A DNA stretch of 20,686 nucleotides from Acidobacteriota bacterium. Its GTDB lineage: Bacteria; Acidobacteriota; Blastocatellia; Pyrinomonadales; Pyrinomonadaceae. Shown piece after piece: positions 1 to 6,446 of the stretch (position 1 is its first letter; each line of letters begins with the position of its first letter). The stretch spans positions 1 to 20,686 of the forward strand of contig JAEWBM010000113.1 of the NCBI GenBank assembly GCA_023391155.1. Reading direction: 5' to 3'. The notes beneath the pieces are model-generated. The model ran no database searches, was not told where the DNA came from, and saw only the letters and a list, made by a program, of their open reading frames with translations. The position numbers and the translations under genes are program-made.

Positions 1-120
1 CCGGGCCCCCCGCCTCTGTCTGCGGCGGGGGGGGGGGGGGGAACCCCCCCCCACACCAACAGACTCTTTAACAACCATGAACCTGCTACTTACACAAATG
101 ATTTGACACTACCTTTTTTT
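1..120. other. Low-complexity window end with G/C homopolymers
   Basis: A run of 15 G (27-41), two A, then 9 C (44-52) forms a perfect short G/C inverted repeat right at the window edge. It is followed by unremarkable sequence and a T-run near 113-120. I see no gene or ribosome binding site here. The homopolymer could be a real structure, but it is also what a poor assembly end or read artefact looks like. Confidence 0.5.
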
Positions 121-350
121 AGGTCGAAACGTTTTTAAAATGGGTCAGAACATTATTTTTTTCACTCGAAAAAATATTTTTTTGGGTCAGAAAATTTTTA
201 AAATGGGTCAGAAAATTATTTTTTTGGGTCAGAAAATTTTTAAAACGACCGAAAAAAATATTTTTTCGACCTGGAAAATTATTTTTTTTCCCGAAAAATT
301 TTTAAAATGGGTGAGAAAAATATTTTTTTGACCGGGAAAATTATTTATTT
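121..350. repeat. A/T-rich tandem array, about 11 units of 21 bp
   Basis: Units begin at about 121, 142, 163, 184, 205, 226, 247, 268, 289, 309 and 330. The step is exactly 21 bp, except for one of 20 bp. Each unit has a G/C-containing head of about 7 bp (GGGTCAG, GACCGAA, GACCTGG, CACTCGA) and a pure A/T tail of about 14 bp. The tails come in two kinds, AAAATTTTTAAAA and AAATTATTTTTTT, which partly alternate. A/T tracts repeated every two helical turns predict intrinsically curved DNA. Several frames stay open because 21 is a multiple of three, but there is no ribosome binding site, so I do not call a gene. Confidence 0.85.
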
Positions 351-374
351 GATCAAGAATGTGACGTTTTCGTC

Positions 375-403
375 CACAGATGAACACAGATGGAGCACGG
401 ATG
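375..403. repeat. Word-like repeat (CACAGATG family)
   Basis: CACAGATG, CACAGATGG and CACGGATG occur within 29 bp. A related but inverted-sense text (ATCTGTGTTTATCTATGTG, then CATCCGTGG) sits at 662-688. Repeats of this kind recur in intergenic DNA of many environmental bacteria and are translated by gene callers into spurious ORFs. Here they flank the palindrome cluster of 456-547. Confidence 0.45.
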
Positions 404-455
404 TTTTCGTGAGTGGTCGGCGTTAAAAATAATGTGGGAGGCCAGATATATAGTT

Positions 456-472
456 CGTCCCCTTCAGGGACG
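456..472. repeat. Small palindrome CGTCCC-CTTCA-GGGACG
   Basis: A 6-bp perfect stem with a 5-nt CTTCA loop. It has a second copy at 531-547 whose closing pair differs on both sides, so base pairing is preserved. Confidence 0.6.
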
Positions 473-491
473 GCGTGGTCTGTGACCTTTT

Positions 492-520
492 CCCGGGGTT
501 TCGCTTTGCTGCACCCCGGG
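492..520. repeat. Hairpin CCCGGGGT ... ACCCCGGG
   Basis: An 8-bp perfect stem (492-499 with 513-520) around a 13-nt loop rich in TTCGCTTTGCTG. It lies between the two GTCCC/GGGAC palindromes. There is no T-tract, so it is not an obvious terminator. It belongs to the same modular intergenic text. Confidence 0.55.
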
Positions 521-530
521 CTAGTGAATT

Positions 531-547
531 TGTCCCCTTCAGGGACA
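531..547. repeat. Small palindrome TGTCCC-CTTCA-GGGACA
   Basis: The second copy of the 456-472 hairpin, with the same loop. The closing C-G pair of the first copy is replaced by T-A, so both sides changed together. This favours a structured element over chance repetition. Confidence 0.6.
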
Positions 548-555
548 GAGGAACC

Positions 556-690
556 GACGGATCGTGAATCGCGGATCCCGGATTCGTGAAATTCGTGTAA
601 TTCGTGGCTAAAATGATCCACGCAAGGCACGAAAAGCGCGAAGGGCACGAAAGAAAAGCAGATCTGTGTTTATCTATGTGCATCCGTGGT
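556..690. repeat. Word-like intergenic repeat block (ATTCGTG x3 and others)
   Basis: ATTCGTG occurs at 582, 591 and 600, exactly 9 bp apart. It is followed by a run of AGGCACGAAAAGCGCGAAGG type and then ATCTGTGTTTATCTATGTG. Both strands stay partly open, giving apparent ORFs with Thr-Asn-rich text. There is no start context or domain, so I treat it as non-coding modular repeat. Confidence 0.5.
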
Positions 691-700
691 TCGGGGGTTA

Positions 701-709
701 TGCTATAAT
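701..709 (+). promoter_or_regulatory. Extended -10 promoter upstream of the CNNM/CBS gene
   Basis: TG (701-702), one base, then a perfect TATAAT (704-709). No good -35 is visible, as is usual for extended -10 promoters. It lies about 50 bp before the short leader ORF and 94 bp before the ATG at 803. Confidence 0.5.
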
Positions 710-760
710 TTTGCGAATGGATGCCCCGATGGGCGGCCGAGTTTTTAAGGAGTTTTTTTA

Positions 761-793
761 GTGGCCGGTGTTGCCGGCAACATACACAAATAA
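761..793 (+). CDS. Possible 10-codon leader ORF, in frame with the next gene
   Basis: A GTG at 761 is preceded by AAGGAG (747-752) with 8 nt spacing. This is the only good ribosome binding site before the CNNM/CBS gene. The ORF runs ten codons and stops at TAA 791-793. The stop is in the same frame as the ATG at 803, three codons further on. Either this is a translated leader allowing re-initiation at 803, or an in-frame stop or sequencing error cut 14 codons from the N-terminus of the larger gene. No function can be assigned. Confidence 0.3.
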   Translation: MAGVAGNIHK

Positions 794-802
794 TCATTCA
801 CG

Positions 803-2242
803 ATGGATGACCCCGCTAGTTTATTCCCGCTGCTTTTCTTTGCGGAATCCTCTGCAATAATCGAAACGCCAGACCCGCTGACGAGTGTCTTTGGATTGAT
901 ACTCGTGATCGGGCTTGTGCTTGCCAACGGCTTTTTTGTCGCGAGCGAGTTCGCGCTTGTTGCCGTCCGCCGTTCGCGTATCGAATCGCTCGCGGCAGAG
1001 GGCAATCGCGCCGCAAAACGGCTGGTCGGCATGCTCGACAACCTTAACGCGTACATCTCGGCGACGCAGCTGGGAATTACGCTTTCGTCTTTGGGATTGG
1101 GTTGGATCGGCGAGCCTTTCGTGGCGTCGCTGCTCGACCCGTTATTTATGTGGGCGGCCCAGGCGTCGGGGCTCGCGTTCCTGGCGTCCGGCGCGGTGGT
1201 CCACACAATTTCGTTTGCGGTCGCGTTCTCTTTTATCACGTTTCTACATATCGTGTTTGGCGAATTGGCGCCGAAAACCGCGGCCCTTGAGATCTCGGAA
1301 AAGGTCTCATATTTTGTCGCGGTCCCGCTGCAGATCTTTTATAAGGTTTTTTATTATCCGATCCGCCTGTTGGATTGGGCCGGTACGAAAACCGCCCGGG
1401 CATTTGGGCTGCGGCCCACGGGCGAACACGGCGCGAGCTATTCTGAAGAGGAAATTCGCCAGCTGATCAATGCTTCGCAGGAAAAGGGCCTGTTGAATGA
1501 AGATGAGCGGCGGCTGATCAACCAGGTATTCGAATTTTCGGAGACCACCGTAAAAGAGGCGATGATCCCGCGGACCGAGGTCGTTGCGATCCCCGAGGAC
1601 AGTACGCTCGAACAGATCGTGAAGGCATTTCGCCAGCATGGATACTCACGGCTGCCGATCTACGGCGAGTCGATGGACGATATGCGTGGCGTGATCCACA
1701 GCAAAGACATTCTTGTTTACCTGCTGAAGCCAAAGACCTTCAAGCTCGAGCGGATAATGCAAAAACCCGTTTATGTCGTGGACACGGCAAGGCTCGAGGA
1801 TGTGCTCCGGCAGATGCAGCAGGAAAAATTTCACTTCGGATTCGTCGTTGATGAGCACGGCGGCGTCGAGGGGATAATCACGCTCGAGGACCTTCTGGAA
1901 GAGATAGTCGGCGAGATCAATGACGAGCACGATGAGGAAGTCAACGAGCAGATCCACGAGCAGCCCGACGGCGCCTATTTGCTCGAGGGCGGGCTCGCGG
2001 TTCGCGACCTCAATCGGCGGTTGGGTCTGAACCTGCCCATTTCCGAAAGCTATACGACCATCGCCGGATTTCTTATGGCGGAGGCGGGACAGATCTTGAA
2101 TGAGGGCGACACGGTCCCCTATAACGGCCATACATTCAAGATCGAAAAGGCCGCGAAACGGCGCGTGCTGCGCGTTCGGATGGAAAGTACAGCCCCAGCC
2201 GCGGCTGAGCCCAATCTTTCAGACGATTCGAGCCCTCAATAA
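803..2242 (+). CDS. CNNM/CBS-pair/CorC-HlyC family membrane transporter
   Basis: A 479-residue protein with the three parts of the CorC/HlyC (CNNM) family in order. First is a DUF21 membrane domain (about 27-225) with the typical stretch LANGFFVASEFALVAVRRSR and further hydrophobic segments. Next is a CBS pair beginning at MIPRTEV (about 250-375), containing YSRLPIY and VVDEHGGVEGIITLEDLLEE. Last is a CorC_HlyC domain (about 385-465). Family members sit in the inner membrane and are linked to Mg2+/Co2+ efflux or Na+-coupled Mg2+ export; the substrate here is not visible. The ATG at 803 has no clear ribosome binding site, but hydrophobic sequence begins soon after it and the frame is closed by TAA just upstream. 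An extended -10 at 701-709 probably drives it. The C-terminal tail after about 465 is low complexity. Confidence 0.93.
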   Translation: MDDPASLFPLLFFAESSAIIETPDPLTSVFGLILVIGLVLANGFFVASEFALVAVRRSRIESLAAEGNRAAKRLVGMLDNLNAYISATQLGITLSSLGLGWIGEPFVASLLDPLFMWAAQASGLAFLASGAVVHTISFAVAFSFITFLHIVFGELAPKTAALEISEKVSYFVAVPLQIFYKVFYYPIRLLDWAGTKTARAFGLRPTGEHGASYSEEEIRQLINASQEKGLLNEDERRLINQVFEFSETTVKEAMIPRTEVVAIPEDSTLEQIVKAFRQHGYSRLPIYGESMDDMRGVIHSKDILVYLLKPKTFKLERIMQKPVYVVDTARLEDVLRQMQQEKFHFGFVVDEHGGVEGIITLEDLLEEIVGEINDEHDEEVNEQIHEQPDGAYLLEGGLAVRDLNRRLGLNLPISESYTTIAGFLMAEAGQILNEGDTVPYNGHTFKIEKAAKRRVLRVRMESTAPAAAEPNLSDDSSPQ

Positions 2243-2320
2243 ATCCTGCCCGATTACCGGATTTACCTTCCTTAGGATAAAATCATTCTTTTCGAAAATT
2301 AAAGATAATTACTGAGGCAT

Positions 2321-3607
2321 ATGAGCTTTATTGAAACTGTTTGGGCGCGCGAGATAATGGATTCGCGCGGCAATCCGACCATCGAGGCAGAGGTTGTGCT
2401 GGAAGACGGCACAATGGGCCGTGCCGCTGTGCCGAGCGGTGCATCGACCGGCGAGAACGAGGCGGTCGAGCTGCGCGACGGTGACGAGCTGCGCTATCTG
2501 GGCAAGGGCGTGACCGAGGCGGTCGACAACGTGATCGAAAAGATCGGTCCCGAGATAGAGGGGCTGGACGCGCTTGATCAGACGCTGGTCGACGAAACGA
2601 TGTTGGGGCTGGACGGTACCGTCAACAAATCAAATCTTGGAGCTAACGCGATCCTCGCAGTTTCGCTGGCAAACGCGCGTGCGGCGGCATCTGCGCTTGA
2701 GATACCGCTTTATCGCTACATCGGCGGGGCGAACGCAAAAACGCTCCCGGTGCCGATGATGAATATCTTGAACGGCGGTGCACACGCGGACAACAACGTG
2801 GATTTTCAGGAATTCATGGTAATGCCGACGGGGGCGGAGAATTTTTCGCACGCGTTGAGGATCGGTGCCGAGATCTTTCACAATTTGAAGAAGGTACTCA
2901 AGAAACGCGGCTATTCGACCTCGGTTGGGGACGAAGGTGGATTTGCACCGAACCTTAAATCAAATGAAGAGGCGGTCGAGACAATTCTTGAAGCGATCGA
3001 CATTGCGGGTTATAAGGCGGGCGAAAATGTGATGCTGGCACTCGACCCCGCGGCAAGCGAGTTTCATATCGACGGGAAGTATGTTTTCAAAAAATCGGAC
3101 AAGCGTGAACTTTCTTCCGAAGAGATGGCGGCATATTGGACCGATTGGTGCGATAAATACCCGATAATCTCTATCGAAGACGGCATGGCCGAGAACGATT
3201 GGGAGGGTTGGGTCGCGTTGACGGACGAGGTCGGCGACCGCGTGCAGCTTGTCGGCGATGACCTGTTTGTGACGAACGTAAAGTTTCTCGAGAAGGGAAT
3301 TGAGGAGGGGGCGGCGAATTCGATCCTTATTAAGGTAAACCAGATCGGCACGCTCACCGAGACGCTTGACGCCATCGAACTCGCGCGGACAAACAATATG
3401 ACCGCGGTCATCTCGCACCGTTCCGGCGAGACCGAAGATACTTTCATTGCCGACCTCGCCGTCGCCACCAACGCCGGCCAGATAAAGACCGGCAGCCTCT
3501 GCCGCAGCGACCGGATCGCGAAATATAATCAGCTGCTCAGGATAGAAGAGGACCTTGGCGATTCGGCAAGATATCCGGGAATGCGGGCGTTTTATCAATT
3601 GGGATAA
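2321..3607 (+). CDS. eno: Enolase (phosphopyruvate hydratase)
   Basis: Converts 2-phosphoglycerate to phosphoenolpyruvate in glycolysis; a cytosolic, Mg2+-dependent enzyme that also associates with RNA degradosomes in some bacteria. The 428 residues are the usual length. The N-terminus (AREIMDSRGNPTIEAEV, PSGASTGENEAVELRD) is canonical. Catalytic residues are in place: Glu205 in GDEGGFAPNL, Lys338 in the signature ILIKVNQIGTLTET, and the SHRSGETED loop at about 365. The ATG at 2321 follows a short GAGG. A TAAAAT at 2278-2283 could be its -10, though no -35 is convincing. It is 78 bp downstream of the CNNM/CBS gene on the same strand. A degenerate phosphoglycerate mutase homologue lies 1.2 kb downstream, beyond a toxin-antitoxin module. 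Confidence 0.98.
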   Translation: MSFIETVWAREIMDSRGNPTIEAEVVLEDGTMGRAAVPSGASTGENEAVELRDGDELRYLGKGVTEAVDNVIEKIGPEIEGLDALDQTLVDETMLGLDGTVNKSNLGANAILAVSLANARAAASALEIPLYRYIGGANAKTLPVPMMNILNGGAHADNNVDFQEFMVMPTGAENFSHALRIGAEIFHNLKKVLKKRGYSTSVGDEGGFAPNLKSNEEAVETILEAIDIAGYKAGENVMLALDPAASEFHIDGKYVFKKSDKRELSSEEMAAYWTDWCDKYPIISIEDGMAENDWEGWVALTDEVGDRVQLVGDDLFVTNVKFLEKGIEEGAANSILIKVNQIGTLTETLDAIELARTNNMTAVISHRSGETEDTFIADLAVATNAGQIKTGSLCRSDRIAKYNQLLRIEEDLGDSARYPGMRAFYQLG

Positions 3608-3629
3608 CATCCTTTAGCAGCCGCCACTG

Positions 3630-3638
3630 TGATAAAAT
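3630..3638 (+). promoter_or_regulatory. Extended -10 promoter of the toxin-antitoxin module
   Basis: TG-A-TAAAAT, 22 bp after the enolase stop and 24 bp before the antitoxin ATG. It suggests that the module is transcribed on its own rather than by read-through from eno. VapB-type antitoxins usually repress such promoters, but I see no clear operator palindrome. Confidence 0.45.
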
Positions 3639-3662
3639 TTGGAATGGAGGTTGCGAATTATC

Positions 3663-3917
3663 ATGGGCCAAGTTGTAGTTGAGATACCCCAGAACGTTTT
3701 TGCATTTTTTCGGGTCGACGATACAAATGTTGGAAAGCAATTGCTGGACGATCTGAAACCGTATTCGCGGAATGGAAAGCGAACGGACATAATTGCGCCC
3801 ACTCGAGATGACAGGGACGAGGCCTTTGAAGAGGTTTTTGGGATCTGGTCCGATCGTGAGGAGTCAGCCGAAGAGATAGCGAGAAGAATACGAAGTAAAA
3901 ACCGTAAGACTACATGA
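3663..3917 (+). CDS. vapB: VapB-type antitoxin
   Basis: An 84-residue protein encoded directly upstream of a PIN toxin and overlapping it by 4 bp (ATGA). The C-terminal part, GIWSDREESAEEIARRIR followed by a basic tail, is typical of VapB antitoxins, which wrap this segment around the PIN domain and block its active site. The N-terminal half should be the DNA-binding part, but I cannot assign a specific fold. I chose ATG 3663 because GGAGG lies at 3646-3650, 12 nt upstream. A TTG at 3639 in the same frame would overlap the -10 region and is unlikely. The call rests on context plus the C-terminal pattern; the sequence itself is not strongly conserved. Confidence 0.8.
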   Translation: MGQVVVEIPQNVFAFFRVDDTNVGKQLLDDLKPYSRNGKRTDIIAPTRDDRDEAFEEVFGIWSDREESAEEIARRIRSKNRKTT

Positions 3918-4297
3918 GCGGATATTTGATCGACACGAATGTCTTCTCGGAAGTTTTCAAAGCAAATGCTGCGGTCGTTCAATTTCTGAAGGGGCTTGAC
4001 GGAGAACTCCTAATTGACACGACCGTTTTTATCGAGTGTATCCAAGGTTCAAAATCCAATTCGGAGAAAGCAACTATCAAAAGGTTTCTCTCGACTTTTC
4101 CACTACTTCCATACAACTCCGACATTTCGCGAATCGCGATCGATCTTGTTGACAGATACTCAAATTCTCATGGTCTGCTCTTGGCCGATGCACTTATTGC
4201 CGCCTCGGCCCTGAGCGGCGCATTCACTCTCGTAACTTATAACATCGCCGATTTCGAGTTTATTGACGAATTGAACTGCTTAAGGCCCGTCCGATAA
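3914..4297 (+). CDS. vapC: VapC-type PIN-domain ribonuclease toxin
   Basis: A 127-residue single PIN domain. VapC toxins are Mg2+-dependent endoribonucleases that cut tRNA or rRNA when freed from VapB. The four expected acidic positions are visible: Asp7 in YLIDTN, Glu41 in FIECIQG, Asp92 in LLADALIAASAL, and Asp113 in TYNIADFE, together with Asn110. The active site therefore looks intact. The start overlaps the antitoxin stop, so translation is probably coupled. Codon use and composition look more A/T-rich than in eno or the GpmI homologue on either side, which fits acquisition by transfer. The RNA target cannot be read from sequence. Confidence 0.92.
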   Translation: MSGYLIDTNVFSEVFKANAAVVQFLKGLDGELLIDTTVFIECIQGSKSNSEKATIKRFLSTFPLLPYNSDISRIAIDLVDRYSNSHGLLLADALIAASALSGAFTLVTYNIADFEFIDELNCLRPVR

Positions 4298-4299
4298 CA

Positions 4300-4725
4300 A
4301 TGTTGAGTGAGAGTTTGCGGATCGATACCGACCTGAAGGCTTTGGATCTGGGATTGATCCATCGCTTCCTTGTCGAAGAATCCTACTGGGCCCGTGAGCG
4401 GTCACTTGAACAAACGAAAAAGGCGATCGAGCATTCGATCTGTTTCGGTGTCTATGACGGGGACCGGCAGGTGGCGTTTGCAAGAGTCGTTAGCGATCGG
4501 GCAACGTTCGCGTATCTCGGCGATGTATTTGTGATCCCTGAGTATCAGGGCCGCGGGATCGGGAAGATGCTGATGGAGGCGATCGTTGCGCATCCGGAGC
4601 TTCAGGGGCTGCGGCGTTGGGTGCTTGCCACGCGCGATGCCCACACTTTGTATGAAAAGTACGGCTTTACCCCGCTGAAGCATCCCGAACGCTGGATGGA
4701 GCTCGCGGCCCCGAACGCCTACTGA
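4300..4725 (+). CDS. GNAT family N-acetyltransferase
   Basis: A 141-residue single-domain acetyltransferase. The acetyl-CoA site (motif A) is seen in LGDVFVIPEYQGRGIGKML, with the Q-x-x-G-x-G pyrophosphate loop at about residues 85-90. The C-terminal TRDAHTLYEKYGFTPL segment is typical of a common bacterial GNAT subgroup. The substrate is unknown. It begins 2 bp after the vapC stop and has no ribosome binding site of its own, so it may be co-transcribed and translationally coupled with the toxin-antitoxin pair. GNAT toxins exist in other modules (for example TacT or AtaT with DUF1778 partners), but this subgroup is usually free-standing, so I do not call it a toxin. Confidence 0.9.
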   Translation: MLSESLRIDTDLKALDLGLIHRFLVEESYWARERSLEQTKKAIEHSICFGVYDGDRQVAFARVVSDRATFAYLGDVFVIPEYQGRGIGKMLMEAIVAHPELQGLRRWVLATRDAHTLYEKYGFTPLKHPERWMELAAPNAY

Positions 4726-4757
4726 AAAAACTCTATACCTCACCTGCCCGGCTGCGA

Positions 4758-4763
4758 TATAAT
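4758..4763 (+). promoter_or_regulatory. Possible -10 box upstream of the GpmI homologue
   Basis: A perfect TATAAT, 85 bp before the ATG at 4849, with no convincing -35. A second A/T-rich hexamer (TAATAT, 4839-4844) lies only 4 nt before the ATG. No ribosome binding site is visible between them. Confidence 0.35.
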
Positions 4764-4848
4764 ACTTGTTCGGGGCGGGTATTCTGCCCTTCACATTTCA
4801 GGCTGCATTTCCCGCTACTCGTCGCAGCATTCCCGAAATAATATCCCT

Positions 4849-6369
4849 ATGACCCATCTAAACGATCACCTTGCACTAATAATTCTCGACGGCTGGGGCC
4901 ACGCCGAATCAAAGGACGGGAACGCTTTGGCACAGGCACACACTCCGTATTACGACTCTATTGCGCGAAGCTCACCGCGGAGTTTGCTCGCAGCGTCGGG
5001 CGAGGCTGTGGGATTGCCGAGAAACATGCCGGGTAACGCCGAGGCCGCTCATATGAATATCGGTGCCGGACGGCCGGCTAAGACGATCGGCGTCAGGGTG
5101 GCCGAATCGGTTCGCGACGGCAGTTTCTTTAAGAACGAAGTGCTGTGCGGCAAGATCGCCGACGCTGTCCGTCGGGACGGACGAATTCATCTTGTCGGTA
5201 CGCTTAGCTCTTCAGAGGTGCATGGCTCGGCAGAGACGCTCTACGCTCTCTTGCGGATGACGAAAGAGGCCGGGGCATACGAAACGCTCGTGCACCCGAT
5301 ACTCGACGGCCGCGACGTGCCGGCAAGGACCGCGGATATTTTTGTTGAAGCGTTAGAAGCAAAGATGGCCGAGATCGGCGGCGGCCGAATCGGGTCGCTT
5401 TGCGGACGATATTACGCGATGGACAGCGAGGGGAACTGGGAACGCACTGCCCGGGCATACACTATGCTGATGCACGGCGAGGGGGAACGGGCCGACGATG
5501 CGGTCAAGGCCGTTCGAAACTCTTTTCTCAGAGGCATCTCAGAGGAATTTTTGTCGCCCGTCGTGATGACGGGGACGGGTGCTGAGAACGGCGGGTTGAT
5601 CCGGGAGGCCGATCTTGTTATCTTCTTCAACCACAGGGCGGACACCATGCGGCAATTGGTCCGTTCGGTCGCGGTTCCGGGCAACGCCGAGCAGCGGGTA
5701 GATAGCGTTTGTATCGCGGAATACGACGCATCATTCGGGCTGCCCTTTGCATTTCAAACGGGCGAAGACGGCGGTGGTCTATCATCGGTCCTTGCCGAGT
5801 TTGGCGTACCGAATTATCGAATTTCAGAAACCGACCGTATAGCTCACGTCGGGCGAATACTCGATTGCGAAACGCCGGTCGATGGCCGATTTGAACATAT
5901 TCTCGACGTGGGCACACTGAGCAGCGAGGAGCGAGCCGGGGCACCCGAGATGAAAAGTTTCAAGATCGCGGACCGTTTGTTCCGGCTGATGGAATCCGAA
6001 CCCGCGGGACTCTTTATCGTAAATTTTCCAGCCCCGGGGCTGGCGGCGGAATCCGGCGATCTTACGGCGGCTGTCGAGGCCGTTCAGTATGTCGATACCT
6101 GTCTCGGCGGCGTGCTTCGAGCGGTGAATGCCCGAGGCGCCACGGCGATCGTGACCGGGTCACACGGCAATTGCGAGCAGATGATAACTGGCGAAGGGAA
6201 GCCCGATCCGCAGGCGACATCCAACCCGGTACCGTTTCATATCATTGGCCGCGAAGGCGGCGGTGTCCGCCCTGAGGGGTCGCTTTGCGATATTGCACCA
6301 ACTATGCTCGGGCTAATGGGGATCCCCGTTCCGCAGACGATGACAGGCCGCGACCTGCGGATCGCATAA
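4849..6369 (+). CDS. gpmI: GpmI-family phosphoglycerate mutase homologue lacking catalytic residues (probable pseudoenzyme)
   Basis: At 506 residues it matches cofactor-independent phosphoglycerate mutase (iPGM) from end to end: LIILDGWG, NMPGNAEAAHMNIGAGR, DGRD, GRYYAMD, FFNHRAD, SHGNCE, SNPVPF. The active site is not intact. Against the Bacillus stearothermophilus enzyme, the phosphorylated Ser62 is Ala64. Of the Mn1 ligands, Asp403, His407 and His462 are Gly397, Glu401 and Ala456. Of the Mn2 ligands, Asp444 is Ser438, while Asp12 (Asp14) and His445 (His439) remain. Substrate residues Arg191, Arg264 and Lys336 are Ser193, Thr266 and Arg330; His123 (His125), Arg185 (Arg187) and Arg261 (Arg263) remain. 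The frame is full length with no stop or shift, so the gene seems maintained. It may be regulatory or have a changed activity. Normal iPGM function looks unlikely, and a true mutase would be expected elsewhere in the genome. Confidence 0.9.
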   Translation: MTHLNDHLALIILDGWGHAESKDGNALAQAHTPYYDSIARSSPRSLLAASGEAVGLPRNMPGNAEAAHMNIGAGRPAKTIGVRVAESVRDGSFFKNEVLCGKIADAVRRDGRIHLVGTLSSSEVHGSAETLYALLRMTKEAGAYETLVHPILDGRDVPARTADIFVEALEAKMAEIGGGRIGSLCGRYYAMDSEGNWERTARAYTMLMHGEGERADDAVKAVRNSFLRGISEEFLSPVVMTGTGAENGGLIREADLVIFFNHRADTMRQLVRSVAVPGNAEQRVDSVCIAEYDASFGLPFAFQTGEDGGGLSSVLAEFGVPNYRISETDRIAHVGRILDCETPVDGRFEHILDVGTLSSEERAGAPEMKSFKIADRLFRLMESEPAGLFIVNFPAPGLAAESGDLTAAVEAVQYVDTCLGGVLRAVNARGATAIVTGSHGNCEQMITGEGKPDPQATSNPVPFHIIGREGGGVRPEGSLCDIAPTMLGLMGIPVPQTMTGRDLRIA

Positions 6370-6408
6370 AAGATCTACGTTCCATTTCTGCTATCGGCGG
6401 CGGTTAAT

Positions 6409-6414
6409 TATAAT
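6409..6414 (+). promoter_or_regulatory. Possible -10 box of tdk
   Basis: A perfect TATAAT, 32 bp before the tdk ATG. There is no clear -35 and no Shine-Dalgarno sequence between it and the start codon. Confidence 0.4.
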
Positions 6415-6446
6415 CGAAGTTTCGTCCACCCGGACGAACTCCGCCA

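Noticed and set aside
140..331. 63-codon plus-strand ORF rich in Ile, Phe and Lys
   Set aside because: It lies wholly inside the A/T 21-bp array. Its heptad pattern is a by-product of the repeat length, and there is no ribosome binding site.
229..797. Overlapping minus-strand ORFs of 139 and 124 codons
   Set aside because: They read through word-like repeats and palindromes, giving Thr-Asn- and His-rich text typical of spurious ORFs. No start context or domain.
4300..4725. GNAT protein as the toxin of a type II module
   Set aside because: It lacks a DUF1778-type partner and belongs by its motifs to a common free-standing GNAT subgroup. Adjacency to vapC alone is not enough.
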